The position numbers and the translations under genes were made by a program. This document shows, piece after piece, positions 26,513 to 35,901 of a stretch of 64,000 nt of DNA. The notes beneath the pieces were generated by a model. The model made no database searches. It worked only from the letters and a program-made list of their open reading frames with translations, and was not told the origin of the DNA. Every line of letters begins with the position of its first letter. The stretch's first letter is position 1. Source of the stretch: RGIG9115 sp045128915 (GTDB lineage Bacteria; Bacillota; Clostridia; UBA1381). Location: positions 94,261-158,260 of the forward strand of contig JBGVIT010000006.1 in assembly GCA_045128915.1 (NCBI GenBank), read 5' to 3'.

Positions 26513-27532
26513 ATGTTTTTTTCTGTAATAGTACCGGTATATAAGGTTGAAAAATATTTATCTGCTTGTATAGAAAGCATCTTAGCACAGACCTTTTCTG
26601 ATTATGAAATAATTCTTGTGGATGACGGTTCTCCCGATTCATGCCCGAAGATTTGTGACGACTACAAGGAAAAGGATAACCGTATTAAAGTTGTGCATAA
26701 ACAAAACGGCGGTCTTGCAAGTGCAAGAAGGGCCGGTATTAAGGTTGCAGAGGGAGAATATGTATTCAATCTCGATTCAGATGACCTTATTGAAAATGAC
26801 ACTTTGGAATATGCCTATAACAAAATTAAAGAAACAAACTGCGACATAGTATCATTTTCGTACAGATGGGTAAAAAATTCTGTAACAGTTAATATTACAA
26901 ACGACTGTATTGATGAGGGGTTTTACGATAAAGACTGTATTAAAAAACATATTTTCCCAAGACTTCTTATGGACAAAAACATGAATCATATTTCTTATTA
27001 CTTGTCCGGTAAGGCGTTAAAAAGAGAACTTTTGACTCCGCATCAGCTTAATGTAAGCGAAAAAATATCCTTGGGTGAAGATTTGTGCTGTGTTATACCG
27101 TGCTATCTTCATGCTCAAAGTGTTTATATAAGTAAAAAAACAGCGTACTTATATACTGTGCGTGATGATTCTATCTCAAAGGAATTTAACACGAAGCAGA
27201 TTAATCTGATTGAAAATGTTATAAACGAAATCAGTACAGATGACTTAAAAAAAGCCATTGATTTTCAGCAGCAGCTATGCAGATATTCCTGCTTTATGTG
27301 CTTTGCAATATTAGCAGCGGCGGCAGAGGGAAATCACTTTAAAAGCATAAATGAACTTAAAAGAAATATTATAAACTCAATGCATGGTGAGTTGATTGCC
27401 GGCGCTGAGTTTGAGAACATAACAATTAAAAGCCGCATATCTATATTTCTTATGAAGAAAAAATGCTATAAAACAGCTTTTTATTTTCTTAATTTCTGTA
27501 AAAGCATTAAAAGAGTATTAAAAAAGGGATGA
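26513..27532 (+). CDS. GT2 family glycosyltransferase
   Basis: 339 residues with FSVIVPVYKVEKYLSACIES at the N-terminus and NLDSDDLIEND as the DxD site, similar in plan to the gene before it; the two may have arisen by duplication. AGGAG precedes two adjacent ATGs (26510 and 26513); I take the second for spacing. Its stop overlaps an ATG at 27529. It adds a sugar on the cytoplasmic face. Confidence 0.9.
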   Translation: MFFSVIVPVYKVEKYLSACIESILAQTFSDYEIILVDDGSPDSCPKICDDYKEKDNRIKVVHKQNGGLASARRAGIKVAEGEYVFNLDSDDLIENDTLEYAYNKIKETNCDIVSFSYRWVKNSVTVNITNDCIDEGFYDKDCIKKHIFPRLLMDKNMNHISYYLSGKALKRELLTPHQLNVSEKISLGEDLCCVIPCYLHAQSVYISKKTAYLYTVRDDSISKEFNTKQINLIENVINEISTDDLKKAIDFQQQLCRYSCFMCFAILAAAAEGNHFKSINELKRNIINSMHGELIAGAEFENITIKSRISIFLMKKKCYKTAFYFLNFCKSIKRVLKKG

Positions 27533-27537
27533 ATATT

Positions 27538-28614
27538 ATGAAGCCTGATATATCAGTAATTATGAGCGTGTATAATGGTGAAATGTACCTTGCAGAAGCA
27601 ATAGAAAGTGTAATTAATCAGACGTATAAAAATTGGGAATTGATTATTATAAACGATTGCTCCACAGATACTACTGCAGAAATACTTGCAGATTTTGCGT
27701 CAAGGGACGGAAGAATAAAGGTTTATACCAACGAAGTTAATCTAAAGCTTCCCTCATCTCTTAATAAAGCTGTTTCCTTGTGTAACGGGAAATACATAGC
27801 GAGAATGGACGCAGATGATATTTGTCTTGCGGACAGATTGGAAAAGCAGTATCGGTTTATGGAAGATAACAGCGATGTTGCATTATCATCATGCAGGTTT
27901 TTAACAGTCAAAAACGGCGTGTATGCATCGGGAGGCGCAGGAGGAAGATGCGACTCCGAGGCGATTAAGGCAATGCTGCTTACTGTAAATCCCATATTGC
28001 ATCCTGGGGTAATTGCCAAGGCAGAGGTAATGAAAGAGTTAAAGTACAACACAACTCTCACATGTACCGAAGACCTTGAATTATGGACAAGAATTGCCAT
28101 GAATAATCTTAAAATGGAAATCCTTCCTGAATATCTTTTGATATATCGTATTCATGATAAGCAAATTACAAGCACCACTTTTGAAAAACAGTGTGTAGAA
28201 GTGCTTAACATACAACAAAAATACTACGGAACGCTGTTGTCAGAAATAAAAGAAGAATTTACGGAGTTTTATATAAGAGGGATATACTTCAAGGGCAAAG
28301 TAGATATAAAAAAGTTTCTCCAATATTCCAAATGGCTAAAGTCGCAGACGCAGCAGAATTTCAATAAAAACGCTGTAAACTATGCACTTTTGGAGGTTTT
28401 AGCCGAATACAAAAGATATGACGCATCAAAGGGAGATATAATAAGGGCAATGCTCGCATTTAATCCAATATTCCTGATATCAGAGATAATAAGAAGAAAA
28501 ACAAATGCAAAAAAAGAAATTGAAAAATGTGTAAAAACAGCAAATCAATTAGGACTTAAACAAACGTCAGGAACAAAGGAATTCCCGATTTTTGAAAAAA
28601 GTAGCAGGAGTTAA
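27538..28614 (+). CDS. GT2 family glycosyltransferase
   Basis: 358 residues. DISVIMSVYNGEMYLAEAIE and ARMDADDICLADRL identify a GT2 enzyme of the WcaA/EpsE type. MNAD-type motif is RMDADD. I start at ATG 27538, nine bases after AAAGGG; the ATG at 27529, overlapping the previous stop, would leave no spacing. The C-terminal third is helical and basic, as in related cluster enzymes. Confidence 0.9.
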   Translation: MKPDISVIMSVYNGEMYLAEAIESVINQTYKNWELIIINDCSTDTTAEILADFASRDGRIKVYTNEVNLKLPSSLNKAVSLCNGKYIARMDADDICLADRLEKQYRFMEDNSDVALSSCRFLTVKNGVYASGGAGGRCDSEAIKAMLLTVNPILHPGVIAKAEVMKELKYNTTLTCTEDLELWTRIAMNNLKMEILPEYLLIYRIHDKQITSTTFEKQCVEVLNIQQKYYGTLLSEIKEEFTEFYIRGIYFKGKVDIKKFLQYSKWLKSQTQQNFNKNAVNYALLEVLAEYKRYDASKGDIIRAMLAFNPIFLISEIIRRKTNAKKEIEKCVKTANQLGLKQTSGTKEFPIFEKSSRS

Positions 28615-28617
28615 ATA

Positions 28618-29982
28618 ATGCAAATTTTTGAATACCCATATGTAATCATAACTATTCTTGTGATGTGTTTTCTCGCTATGGGCATAATAGGTCTGTATTT
28701 TACCACAAAATCCGTAAAAACAGCAAACGGAACGGTAGAAAAAAGCTTTTGTGGTATCGCTAAAATAAAAAGCGATTTCGAAAAAGCAGGAGAAACACGA
28801 AAAAAACGTTGTATCGTATATATTTCCGTATCTCTTGACAACATGAAAAGATTGTACTCAGAGTCAAAGGCTGCAAGAATGTATGAACAAATCAAAAAAA
28901 TTCTTCTAAGCCATTTAGGTCTTAGCATTAATGGTGAAATTTCCGTTTACGGAAAAAATAATTTTGTTGCGTTAAACAATTTGGACTCTGATGAAATAAC
29001 CAAGTGCTTCGACAGATGTTTAGATGAAATCAATAAAATATTTGTAAATCATGGTGCGGTAAATATTGTTCGTGTAAATTTCGGATACCACTGTACCAGC
29101 TCAACAGAGGTTTCATTCAAAACTGCCCTTGAAAGAGCAAAGCAGGCGTGCAGTATGGCAGAATCAGAGAAAATCTTATACTGCCAATGGGACAGCTCTA
29201 ACGGAAAAGAATTTGAGAGAAAAATCAAAATGGAAAACAACATACAAAGCGAAATCGAGAACAATAGATTTTTCCTTGAATATCAGCCTATTCTGGATGC
29301 AAAAACCAATAAAATCATGGGCGCAGAAGTGCTGTCAAGGCTCAATTCTCCTACAGACGGAGTTTTGTCACCGCGTATGTTTTTATCAGCCGTAAATAAC
29401 GTGGGACTCAATGAAAAGTTTGATTGTTATATATTTGAAAAAAACTGCAAATGGATTTCAAACGACAAAGTCAATCGTGGGAAATACGTATATACGATTA
29501 ATTTTTCGCGTTCCACCCTTTGTGACGAAAGCTTTGCAGATAATATAATCGGCATTGTAGAAAAATACGGATGTGACTATTCAGCTATAGCAGTTGAAAT
29601 TCTTGAGGATAAAAATCTGAATGAAAAAGAAAAATCGACGCTTACAAAAAACATGACACGTTTAAAAGAAAAAGGTGTGCTGATTCTTCTTGATGATTTC
29701 GGCAAGGGCTATACGGGGTTTGGTGACTTGGCAGATTTTGATATAAGCATTGTAAAAGTTGATAAAGCCATAACTCAAAATGCAACAAATCAGACGGGAT
29801 TTGTAATCCTTAAAAACATCATACAAACTGCACATGATTTAGGCTTTAAAACTTTATGTGAGGGCATAGAAACGGAAGAACATAAGAATATAGTAGTAAA
29901 TGCCGGCTGTGATTTGCTTCAGGGATATTATTTTTATAGACCTATGCCTGTTGCGCAGCTTGAAGCTTTATTTGAAAATTGA
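28618..29982 (+). CDS. Membrane-anchored EAL phosphodiesterase with dead GGDEF domain
   Basis: 454 residues. One N-terminal helix (about 9-28) is followed by a GGDEF-like domain (about 60-195) whose signature is YGKNNF, so no cyclase activity is expected, and then an EAL domain (about 207-454). All eight residues I look for in an active c-di-GMP phosphodiesterase are present: E in GAEVLSR, N in TINFSR, E in VEILED, DD in LLDDFGKGY, K in VKVDKA, E in CEGIE and Q in LQGYYFYRPMP. It probably hydrolyses c-di-GMP at the membrane. Position inside the polysaccharide operon suggests local control of synthesis. SD AGGAG at seven bases. Confidence 0.88.
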   Translation: MQIFEYPYVIITILVMCFLAMGIIGLYFTTKSVKTANGTVEKSFCGIAKIKSDFEKAGETRKKRCIVYISVSLDNMKRLYSESKAARMYEQIKKILLSHLGLSINGEISVYGKNNFVALNNLDSDEITKCFDRCLDEINKIFVNHGAVNIVRVNFGYHCTSSTEVSFKTALERAKQACSMAESEKILYCQWDSSNGKEFERKIKMENNIQSEIENNRFFLEYQPILDAKTNKIMGAEVLSRLNSPTDGVLSPRMFLSAVNNVGLNEKFDCYIFEKNCKWISNDKVNRGKYVYTINFSRSTLCDESFADNIIGIVEKYGCDYSAIAVEILEDKNLNEKEKSTLTKNMTRLKEKGVLILLDDFGKGYTGFGDLADFDISIVKVDKAITQNATNQTGFVILKNIIQTAHDLGFKTLCEGIETEEHKNIVVNAGCDLLQGYYFYRPMPVAQLEALFEN

Positions 29983-29996
29983 TTGGGTGATTGTTT

Positions 29997-30932
29997 ATGT
30001 TATCAGTAATTATTCCTGCGTATAACGAAGAAAAGTGCATCAGAAGCGCATATGATACAGTTCATTCTTTGCTTTGTAAAGCAAATATAGAAAATGAATT
30101 CATATTTGTGGATGACGGCTCTTCTGACGGCACATACAGCATAATAAATGAGATTTCTTTAACAGAGGAAAACATTGTAGGGCTTCACTTTTCAAGAAAT
30201 TTCGGAAAGGAAGCATCTATATCCGCAGGTCTTGCTGCTGCAAACGGGAAATGTGCAGTAGTTATTGACTGCGACCTTCAGCATCCGCCTGAAAAGATTA
30301 TTGAAATGTATCGCTTGTGGGAACAAGGCTATGAAATAGTTGAGGGAATTAAAAGAGAGCGCGGTCAGGAAAAGAAGATGTACAGTATTGGAGCAAAGTT
30401 TTTTTATTCTCTCATCAGCCGAATGGCAGGGTTTGATATGTCCAACTCATCGGATTTTAAACTTCTTGACAGAAAGGTTATTGATGTAATCAATAAAATG
30501 CCCGAAAAAGGATTTTTCCGAGCTATTTCATATTGGGTTGGATATAAGAAAGCAACTGTTGAGTTTGACGTTCAGGAACGTGTTGACGGTGAATCAAAAT
30601 GGTCAACATTCGGACTTATAAAATATGCACTATCCAACATTTCATCATACTCTACTGCGCCGATGCAGACGGTAACGGTTCTTGGTGTTGTGATGCTTAT
30701 TATATCGGTCATATTCGGAGTGTGGGCGCTTATTGATAAGATAGTCGGCAGAGCCATTGAAGGTATGACAACGGTTATAATTATAACAATTTTTATCGGT
30801 AGTATAATTATGATAAGTCTTGGCATTATAGGCTATTACATAGCTCGTATTTATGAGGAAATTAAGGGCAGGCCGAAGTACATAATATCTTCGACTACCA
30901 AAAGTAACAAGAATAACAAAATAGCAGTTTAA
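29997..30932 (+). CDS. GtrB/DPM1-like polyprenyl-phosphate glycosyltransferase
   Basis: 311 residues: a GT2 domain (LSVIIPAYNEEKCIRSAYD; DCDLQHPPEKI as metal site; QERVDGESKWS) followed by two C-terminal membrane helices (about 225-290). This is the GtrB/ArnC architecture, which loads glucose or a related sugar onto undecaprenyl phosphate. It could supply the GtrII-like enzyme encoded at 14178. No GtrA-like flippase is seen nearby. Start at ATG 29997, six bases after GGGTGA. Last gene of the exopolysaccharide operon. Confidence 0.88.
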   Translation: MLSVIIPAYNEEKCIRSAYDTVHSLLCKANIENEFIFVDDGSSDGTYSIINEISLTEENIVGLHFSRNFGKEASISAGLAAANGKCAVVIDCDLQHPPEKIIEMYRLWEQGYEIVEGIKRERGQEKKMYSIGAKFFYSLISRMAGFDMSNSSDFKLLDRKVIDVINKMPEKGFFRAISYWVGYKKATVEFDVQERVDGESKWSTFGLIKYALSNISSYSTAPMQTVTVLGVVMLIISVIFGVWALIDKIVGRAIEGMTTVIIITIFIGSIIMISLGIIGYYIARIYEEIKGRPKYIISSTTKSNKNNKIAV

Positions 30933-30956
30933 TCAGAATTTGGAAGGAATGTTTTT

Positions 30957-31820
30957 ATGAATATAGGAGAAGTTCTTAAGCAAAGAAAGAATACTTTGTC
31001 TTTTGAAGTATTTCCGCCAAAGGCAGGCACAGATGTAGAGCCAATCAGGAAGGCGGTGGGTGAAATAGCACGGCTTAAGCCTGATTTTATGAGTGTTACA
31101 TACGGAGCGGGAGGCGGTAATTCAAAAAATACTCTCGACATTGCAAAAGACGTTCAGGCTCAGGGAGTAACAGCGCTTGCACATTTGACGTGTATAGGTG
31201 CAACTAAAGAAACCATAAAGGAACGCCTTGAAGCGTTTAGGGCGGCAGGTATTGAAAATGTTCTTGCTTTAAGGGGAGACAGGCCAAAGGATGCTGAAAA
31301 CTTTACGCCGGGAGAATTCATGTACGCTTCCGAGCTTGTGGAAGAAATACGTGACTTCGGCGGATTTTCAATAGGTGCAGCGTGCTATCCTGAAGGTCAT
31401 ACGGAGAGCGTAAGTCGTGCCAAAGACCTTGAAAATCTTAAGATTAAGGTTGAAAATGGTTGCTCATTTCTTACAACCCAGATGTTTTTTGACAATAGCG
31501 CACTTTACAGCTTTTTATACAGAATGTCCGAAAAGAATATAGATATTCCCGTAGTAGCGGGTGTAATGCCTGTTACAAACGGCAAACAGATTGCAAGAAT
31601 TTGCGAGCTTTCAGGCACAAGCCTGCCACAGCCGTTCAGAATGATTGCAGACAAATATGGTGACAATCCGCAGGCTATGAAGCAGGCAGGAATAGCGTAT
31701 GCAACCCAGCAGATAATTGACCTTTTTGCAAACGGAATTCATGCGGTGCACGTTTATACTATGAATAAACCGGATGTTGCAGAGGCAATAAAGAATAACC
31801 TTTCGGAGATAATAAAATGA
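30957..31820 (+). CDS. metF: Methylenetetrahydrofolate reductase
   Basis: 287 residues, the standard bacterial length, TIM-barrel FAD enzyme reducing 5,10-methylene-THF to 5-methyl-THF for methionine synthesis. Motifs: LSFEVFPPK (with the catalytic Glu), VTYGAGG, LAHLTCIG, LALRGDRP, ACYPEGH and TTQMFFDN. SD GGAAGGA. The next gene overlaps by four bases and reactivates methionine synthase, giving a clear methyl-transfer pair. MetH itself is not in the window. Confidence 0.95.
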   Translation: MNIGEVLKQRKNTLSFEVFPPKAGTDVEPIRKAVGEIARLKPDFMSVTYGAGGGNSKNTLDIAKDVQAQGVTALAHLTCIGATKETIKERLEAFRAAGIENVLALRGDRPKDAENFTPGEFMYASELVEEIRDFGGFSIGAACYPEGHTESVSRAKDLENLKIKVENGCSFLTTQMFFDNSALYSFLYRMSEKNIDIPVVAGVMPVTNGKQIARICELSGTSLPQPFRMIADKYGDNPQAMKQAGIAYATQQIIDLFANGIHAVHVYTMNKPDVAEAIKNNLSEIIK

Positions 31821-32473
31821 GAGATTTTTCTAAAGTAAGCAGAAGTGAGGTTTATCGCTATATGGGCTTTAAAGGTGAAATGCCGGAAATGCCCATCGCT
31901 GAAATGACAGAGGTTATTATAAAAGAGCTTCACAGAGTGTCAAATCCTAAATTTTGTTCCGTTGACACATCTGTGGTAATTGATGAAAATGTGGTGAGCT
32001 TTAAAACTTTCTGTGTAAAAAGCAAGTCATTATCAAAGCATTTATCGGACTGCACAAGTGCTGTTCTGTTTGCGGCAACACTTGGCAGCGAGGCTGATAT
32101 GCTTATTTATAAATACTCTCTTATCTCTCCCTCAAAGGCGGTAGCGGCTCAGGCGGCGGCAACTGCTATGATAGAAATGTATGCTGATGACATATGCTCC
32201 ATTTTTGAAGAAGAAGCAAAAAAAGACGGATTATATATAACAAAAAGATTCAGCCCCGGTTACGGAGATTTGAGCCTTGAATGTCAGAGCGATTTCTTAG
32301 GTGCTTTAGATGCAGGGAAGAGAATAGGTCTTTGTATTACAGATTCAGGAATGCTAACCCCCGTAAAGTCGGTTACAGCAGTTGTAGGCAGGACGAGTAT
32401 AAAGCATGACTGTGCAGAACACAAATGCAAGAATTGTAAAAATTTAAACTGTGCATATAGAACTGAAGGCTAA
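31817..32473 (+). CDS. Stand-alone MetH activation-domain protein
   Basis: 218 residues corresponding to the C-terminal AdoMet-binding domain of cobalamin-dependent methionine synthase, here as a free protein. The AdoMet-site motif appears as RFSPGYGDLSLE, and AATLGSEAD and ALDAGKRIGLCITDSGMLTP follow the family. Such free domains work with a truncated MetH in many Clostridia, repairing oxidised cob(II)alamin. The C-terminus adds a cysteine-rich tail (CAEHKCKNCKNLNC), a possible metal site and not part of the classical domain. Coupled to metF (ATGA). Confidence 0.88.
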   Translation: MRDFSKVSRSEVYRYMGFKGEMPEMPIAEMTEVIIKELHRVSNPKFCSVDTSVVIDENVVSFKTFCVKSKSLSKHLSDCTSAVLFAATLGSEADMLIYKYSLISPSKAVAAQAAATAMIEMYADDICSIFEEEAKKDGLYITKRFSPGYGDLSLECQSDFLGALDAGKRIGLCITDSGMLTPVKSVTAVVGRTSIKHDCAEHKCKNCKNLNCAYRTEG

Positions 32474-32490
32474 TAAAGCCTTCTTTTTTT
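32465..32490 (+). terminator. Terminator after metF operon
   Basis: GAAGGCT, loop AATAA, AGCCTTC, then seven T. The stem includes the stop codon region of the activation-domain gene. Confidence 0.8.
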
Positions 32491-32535
32491 ATAAAATCAT
32501 AAAACTAAGCACATCATATATCAGAGGTGTGTAAT

Positions 32536-33564
32536 ATGATAAATTTTAAAAAAGATGTAAAATTTGATATTATAGGTATGGGTGAGGTTATGCTGAGGCT
32601 TTCGCCGCCTGATAAAGAAACTATTTCACAGAGTGATGTGTTTTTGAAAAATGCTGGCGGCTCGGAGCTAAATGTTGTATCAGATGCTGCTATGCTCGGA
32701 GCTTCGGGATGTATAATAACAAAGCTGCCTGACTCAAAAATCGGACGTTTTGTGAGAAATATAATAAGATACACCAACGTTTGCGATGACTACATTGTTT
32801 ATGATAAATCGCAGCAAAAACGACTTGGAATATATTATTATGAAAGTGGAGCATATCCGAGAAAATCGTCAGTTGTCTATGACAGAAAAAATTCGTCTGT
32901 TTGTTCTCTTAAAATGAATGAACTTTCACCTGATGTTTTCAACAGCACAAAAATATTTCATCTAAGCAGTATTACCCTTGCTCTTGACAACCGACTTTCA
33001 GAAGAGGTTTGCAAAATTGTGAAAGAATTTAAAAAGTCGGGTGCAAAAATATCCTTTGATGTAAATTATCGCGCATCCTTGTGGTGCGAGGAGGATGCAA
33101 GGAATGCTGTGGAAAAATTACTTCCTTTAGTGGATTTTCTGTTTATTTCGGAGGAAACATCCCGCCGTATGATGAGACGGAGCGGCAGCATGAACCAAAT
33201 AATGCAAGGATTTTCAAATGACTTCGGTTGCAGTATTGTGGCATCAACTAAGCGTAAGGTAATAACTCCAAACCGCCATGACTTTTCATCGGTTATATAT
33301 CATAACGGAAAATTTTATGAGGAATCTGCCTATGAGGGCATAGAGGTTATAGACAGAGTCGGCAGCGGAGATGCATATGTTGCAGGAGTTTTATTCGGGC
33401 TTGTAAAATACGGTGATATTTCTAAAGCCTTGGAAACGGGGAATGCCCTATCTGCTCTGAAAAACACAGTTGTAGGAGATATGTCGCCGTTTTCTCCGGA
33501 GGAAGTGCAGACTGTTATTGATGCTCACAAGACAGCGGAATTCGGTGGAGAAATGGAAAGATAA
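32536..33564 (+). CDS. PfkB family sugar kinase (KDG-kinase-like)
   Basis: 342 residues. The N-terminus DIIGMGEVMLRLSPP, the GGSELNVVSDAAMLG substrate region, SFDVNYRASLW and the catalytic DRVGSGDAYVAGVLFG motif place it in the ribokinase/PfkB family. The closest functional guess is 2-dehydro-3-deoxygluconate kinase, based on the general look of the SFDVNYR and substrate regions; fructokinase remains possible. ATG 32536 is preceded by AGAGGTG. It stands between two terminator or promoter regions and may be monocistronic. Confidence 0.8.
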   Translation: MINFKKDVKFDIIGMGEVMLRLSPPDKETISQSDVFLKNAGGSELNVVSDAAMLGASGCIITKLPDSKIGRFVRNIIRYTNVCDDYIVYDKSQQKRLGIYYYESGAYPRKSSVVYDRKNSSVCSLKMNELSPDVFNSTKIFHLSSITLALDNRLSEEVCKIVKEFKKSGAKISFDVNYRASLWCEEDARNAVEKLLPLVDFLFISEETSRRMMRRSGSMNQIMQGFSNDFGCSIVASTKRKVITPNRHDFSSVIYHNGKFYEESAYEGIEVIDRVGSGDAYVAGVLFGLVKYGDISKALETGNALSALKNTVVGDMSPFSPEEVQTVIDAHKTAEFGGEMER

Positions 33565-33602
33565 TCCATACTTCCCGAAATGTAAATTTAATGTAAAAAT
33601 AC

Positions 33603-33631
33603 TTGAAAAATATTTGCTTATATGGTAAAAT
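33603..33631 (+). promoter_or_regulatory. Promoter of second envelope operon
   Basis: TTGAAA (33603-33608), 17-bp spacer, TAAAAT (33626-33631), 53 bp before the fusion gene start. Confidence 0.7.
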
Positions 33632-33684
33632 AAAACAGAATATATACTACTATTTTGAAATGTTTGAAAAGGGGAGTGTTACTG

Positions 33685-35889
33685 TTGAAAAAAAGCACCG
33701 GAATTCTCATGGCGTTAATGCAATTTGATATAGGCGGCGCGGAAACTCATGTTGTTGAGCTTTCAAAGGAGCTTGTGCGCAGGGGTTACAGAGTTGTAAT
33801 TGCATCTAATGGCGGTGTGTATGAAAAAGAAGTTGAGGATGCAGGTATAAAACACTATAAAGTGCCTCTGCAGAACAAAAACCCCTTAAATGTTATAAAA
33901 GCATATAAAACTCTTGAAAGAATAATAAAGACAGAGGATATTGACATTGTTCATTCCCATGCGCGCATACCTTCTTTTATTCTTGGTATTTTAAGAAAAA
34001 AGCTGAAATTTCCGTTTATCACAAGTGCACATTGGGTATTCAATACGGGGTATGGACTTAAATATATTACAAATTGGGGAGAACGTACAGTTGCCGTAAG
34101 TGATGATATTAAAAAATATCTTATGGATAACTACAACACTCCCGAAGAAAACATTTTCGTTACAATCAACGGTATAGACCTTAATAAGTTTTCATCCGAC
34201 ACAGAGTGTGACGACATAAGAGACGAATTTGGCATTTCACCTGATGATTTTTGTATTGTTGGTGTAAGCCGCATGGATAAGGACAGAAGTCTTGCATCAA
34301 AGCAGCTTATATCCATAGCACCAAAGCTTAAAAAGCTTATTCCTAATCTTAAAATTCTTGTTGTAGGCGGAGGAAATGACGAAGAAGAAGCAAAGACACT
34401 TGCAAAGTCAGCCAATGACCAATGCGCAGAGAATGTAGTTTCTTTAGCCGGTGCAAGAACGGATATAAATAAGCTTGTGGCAGTTTCATCACTTTTCGTA
34501 GGCGTGAGTCGTGCTGCTCTTGAAGCAATGGCAGCGGCTAAAAATACAATAGTAGCAGGTAATGAAGGATATATAGGTCTTTTTGACGAAAGCAAGCTTG
34601 ATGTAGGAATACAGACTAATTTTTGCTGCCGAGGCTGCGAGCCAACTGTTGAATCAAAGCTTTATGAGGACATTATTTCTTTCTATAACAAAACCCGCGA
34701 AGAAAAGGAAAGTATGGGTGCATACTGCAGAAAGACGGTAGCAGATTATTACTCCGTAGAGAAAATGACAGACGATTATGTTGAAGCATATGACAGCCTG
34801 CCATCAAAGAATCTTGGAGGCGTGCTTATATCAGGCTATTATGGCTTTGGGAACAGCGGTGATGATGCGCTTTTACAGTCAATCATCAATGAGTTTCGTA
34901 AAAACGGAATGGGTGACAGAATAACCGTATTGTCTTCAAATCCTGCAGAAACTTCAAAGAACTACGGCGTTAAGTCCATAGGCAGAGCAAACCCGTTTTC
35001 TGTACTTATTGGCATGATGAAATGTCGCTTGTTTATATCAGGCGGTGGCACTTTGATTCAGGACGGAACAAGTACAAAATCATTGCTTTATTATTTGTGG
35101 CTTATTAAACTTGCGATTATATTCAAAAAGAAAGTAATGTTGTATGCAAATGGAATAGGTCCTGTAAATAAGCAGTCAAACAGAACTAAGTGCAAAAATA
35201 TTTTAAACAAAGTTGATGCCATAACAGTAAGGGACAAGCGTTCTTATGAAGAGCTTGGGAAAATGGGAATAAACAAGCCCCGAATTACACTTACTGCCGA
35301 TCCGGTGTTCTTGCTTAAGTCGGGCGGTGATGTGAGCGATATAACAGACTGTGCAGATGGTGACTTTTTCTGCATTTCCGTAAGAAGAACAAAGAACATG
35401 AGTGAAGACTTTGAATCTGCAGTTGCAGAGGCGGTTGACAGAATAAGCAGTAAACATTCAATAAAAGCAGTATTTTTACCGCTTCAGGGAAAAGATATCG
35501 CTATATGCGAAGAAATAAGCTCAAAAATGCAAAGCAAATCCATTGTTGTAAGAAGAAAACTTCTGCCCGAAGAAATCATGAATCTTGTATCACGCAGCTG
35601 TATGTGCGTTGGTATGAGGCTTCATATGCTTATCTATGCAGCTGCAGTAGCAACCCCCTTAGTGGGCATTGTATATGATCCCAAGGTAAGCGGATTTATG
35701 GAATATGCAAATCAGAATCTTTTCGTTGATTCAAAAGAGGTTACGGCTGATAAGCTTTTCGAGCTTATTGATTCATGTATTGTAAATAAAGAAGAAATCA
35801 GCACACAGCTTGTTTCAGTAAAAGAAGATTTATATAAGCTGGCAGAAGATAATTCCAGGATTGCAACAGAGCTTTATAAATGCAATTAA
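33685..35889 (+). CDS. GT4 glycosyltransferase fused to CsaB-type pyruvyltransferase
   Basis: 734 residues in two enzymes. Residues 1 to about 372 are a GT4 transferase (QFDIGGAETHVVELS, HSHARIPS, VSRAALEAMAA). Residues about 378-734 are a polysaccharide pyruvyl transferase of the CsaB type (ISGYYGFGNSGDDALLQSI, SGGGTLIQDGTS, YANGIGP, VGMRLHMLIYAA). CsaB adds ketal pyruvate to the secondary wall polymer, which SLH domains then bind; an SLH protein is encoded at 56736. The fusion would couple sugar addition and pyruvylation. TTG 33685 is chosen, eight bases after GGGGAG. Confidence 0.9.
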   Translation: MKKSTGILMALMQFDIGGAETHVVELSKELVRRGYRVVIASNGGVYEKEVEDAGIKHYKVPLQNKNPLNVIKAYKTLERIIKTEDIDIVHSHARIPSFILGILRKKLKFPFITSAHWVFNTGYGLKYITNWGERTVAVSDDIKKYLMDNYNTPEENIFVTINGIDLNKFSSDTECDDIRDEFGISPDDFCIVGVSRMDKDRSLASKQLISIAPKLKKLIPNLKILVVGGGNDEEEAKTLAKSANDQCAENVVSLAGARTDINKLVAVSSLFVGVSRAALEAMAAAKNTIVAGNEGYIGLFDESKLDVGIQTNFCCRGCEPTVESKLYEDIISFYNKTREEKESMGAYCRKTVADYYSVEKMTDDYVEAYDSLPSKNLGGVLISGYYGFGNSGDDALLQSIINEFRKNGMGDRITVLSSNPAETSKNYGVKSIGRANPFSVLIGMMKCRLFISGGGTLIQDGTSTKSLLYYLWLIKLAIIFKKKVMLYANGIGPVNKQSNRTKCKNILNKVDAITVRDKRSYEELGKMGINKPRITLTADPVFLLKSGGDVSDITDCADGDFFCISVRRTKNMSEDFESAVAEAVDRISSKHSIKAVFLPLQGKDIAICEEISSKMQSKSIVVRRKLLPEEIMNLVSRSCMCVGMRLHMLIYAAAVATPLVGIVYDPKVSGFMEYANQNLFVDSKEVTADKLFELIDSCIVNKEEISTQLVSVKEDLYKLAEDNSRIATELYKCN

Positions 35890-35901
35890 GGAGCGAACAT
35901 A

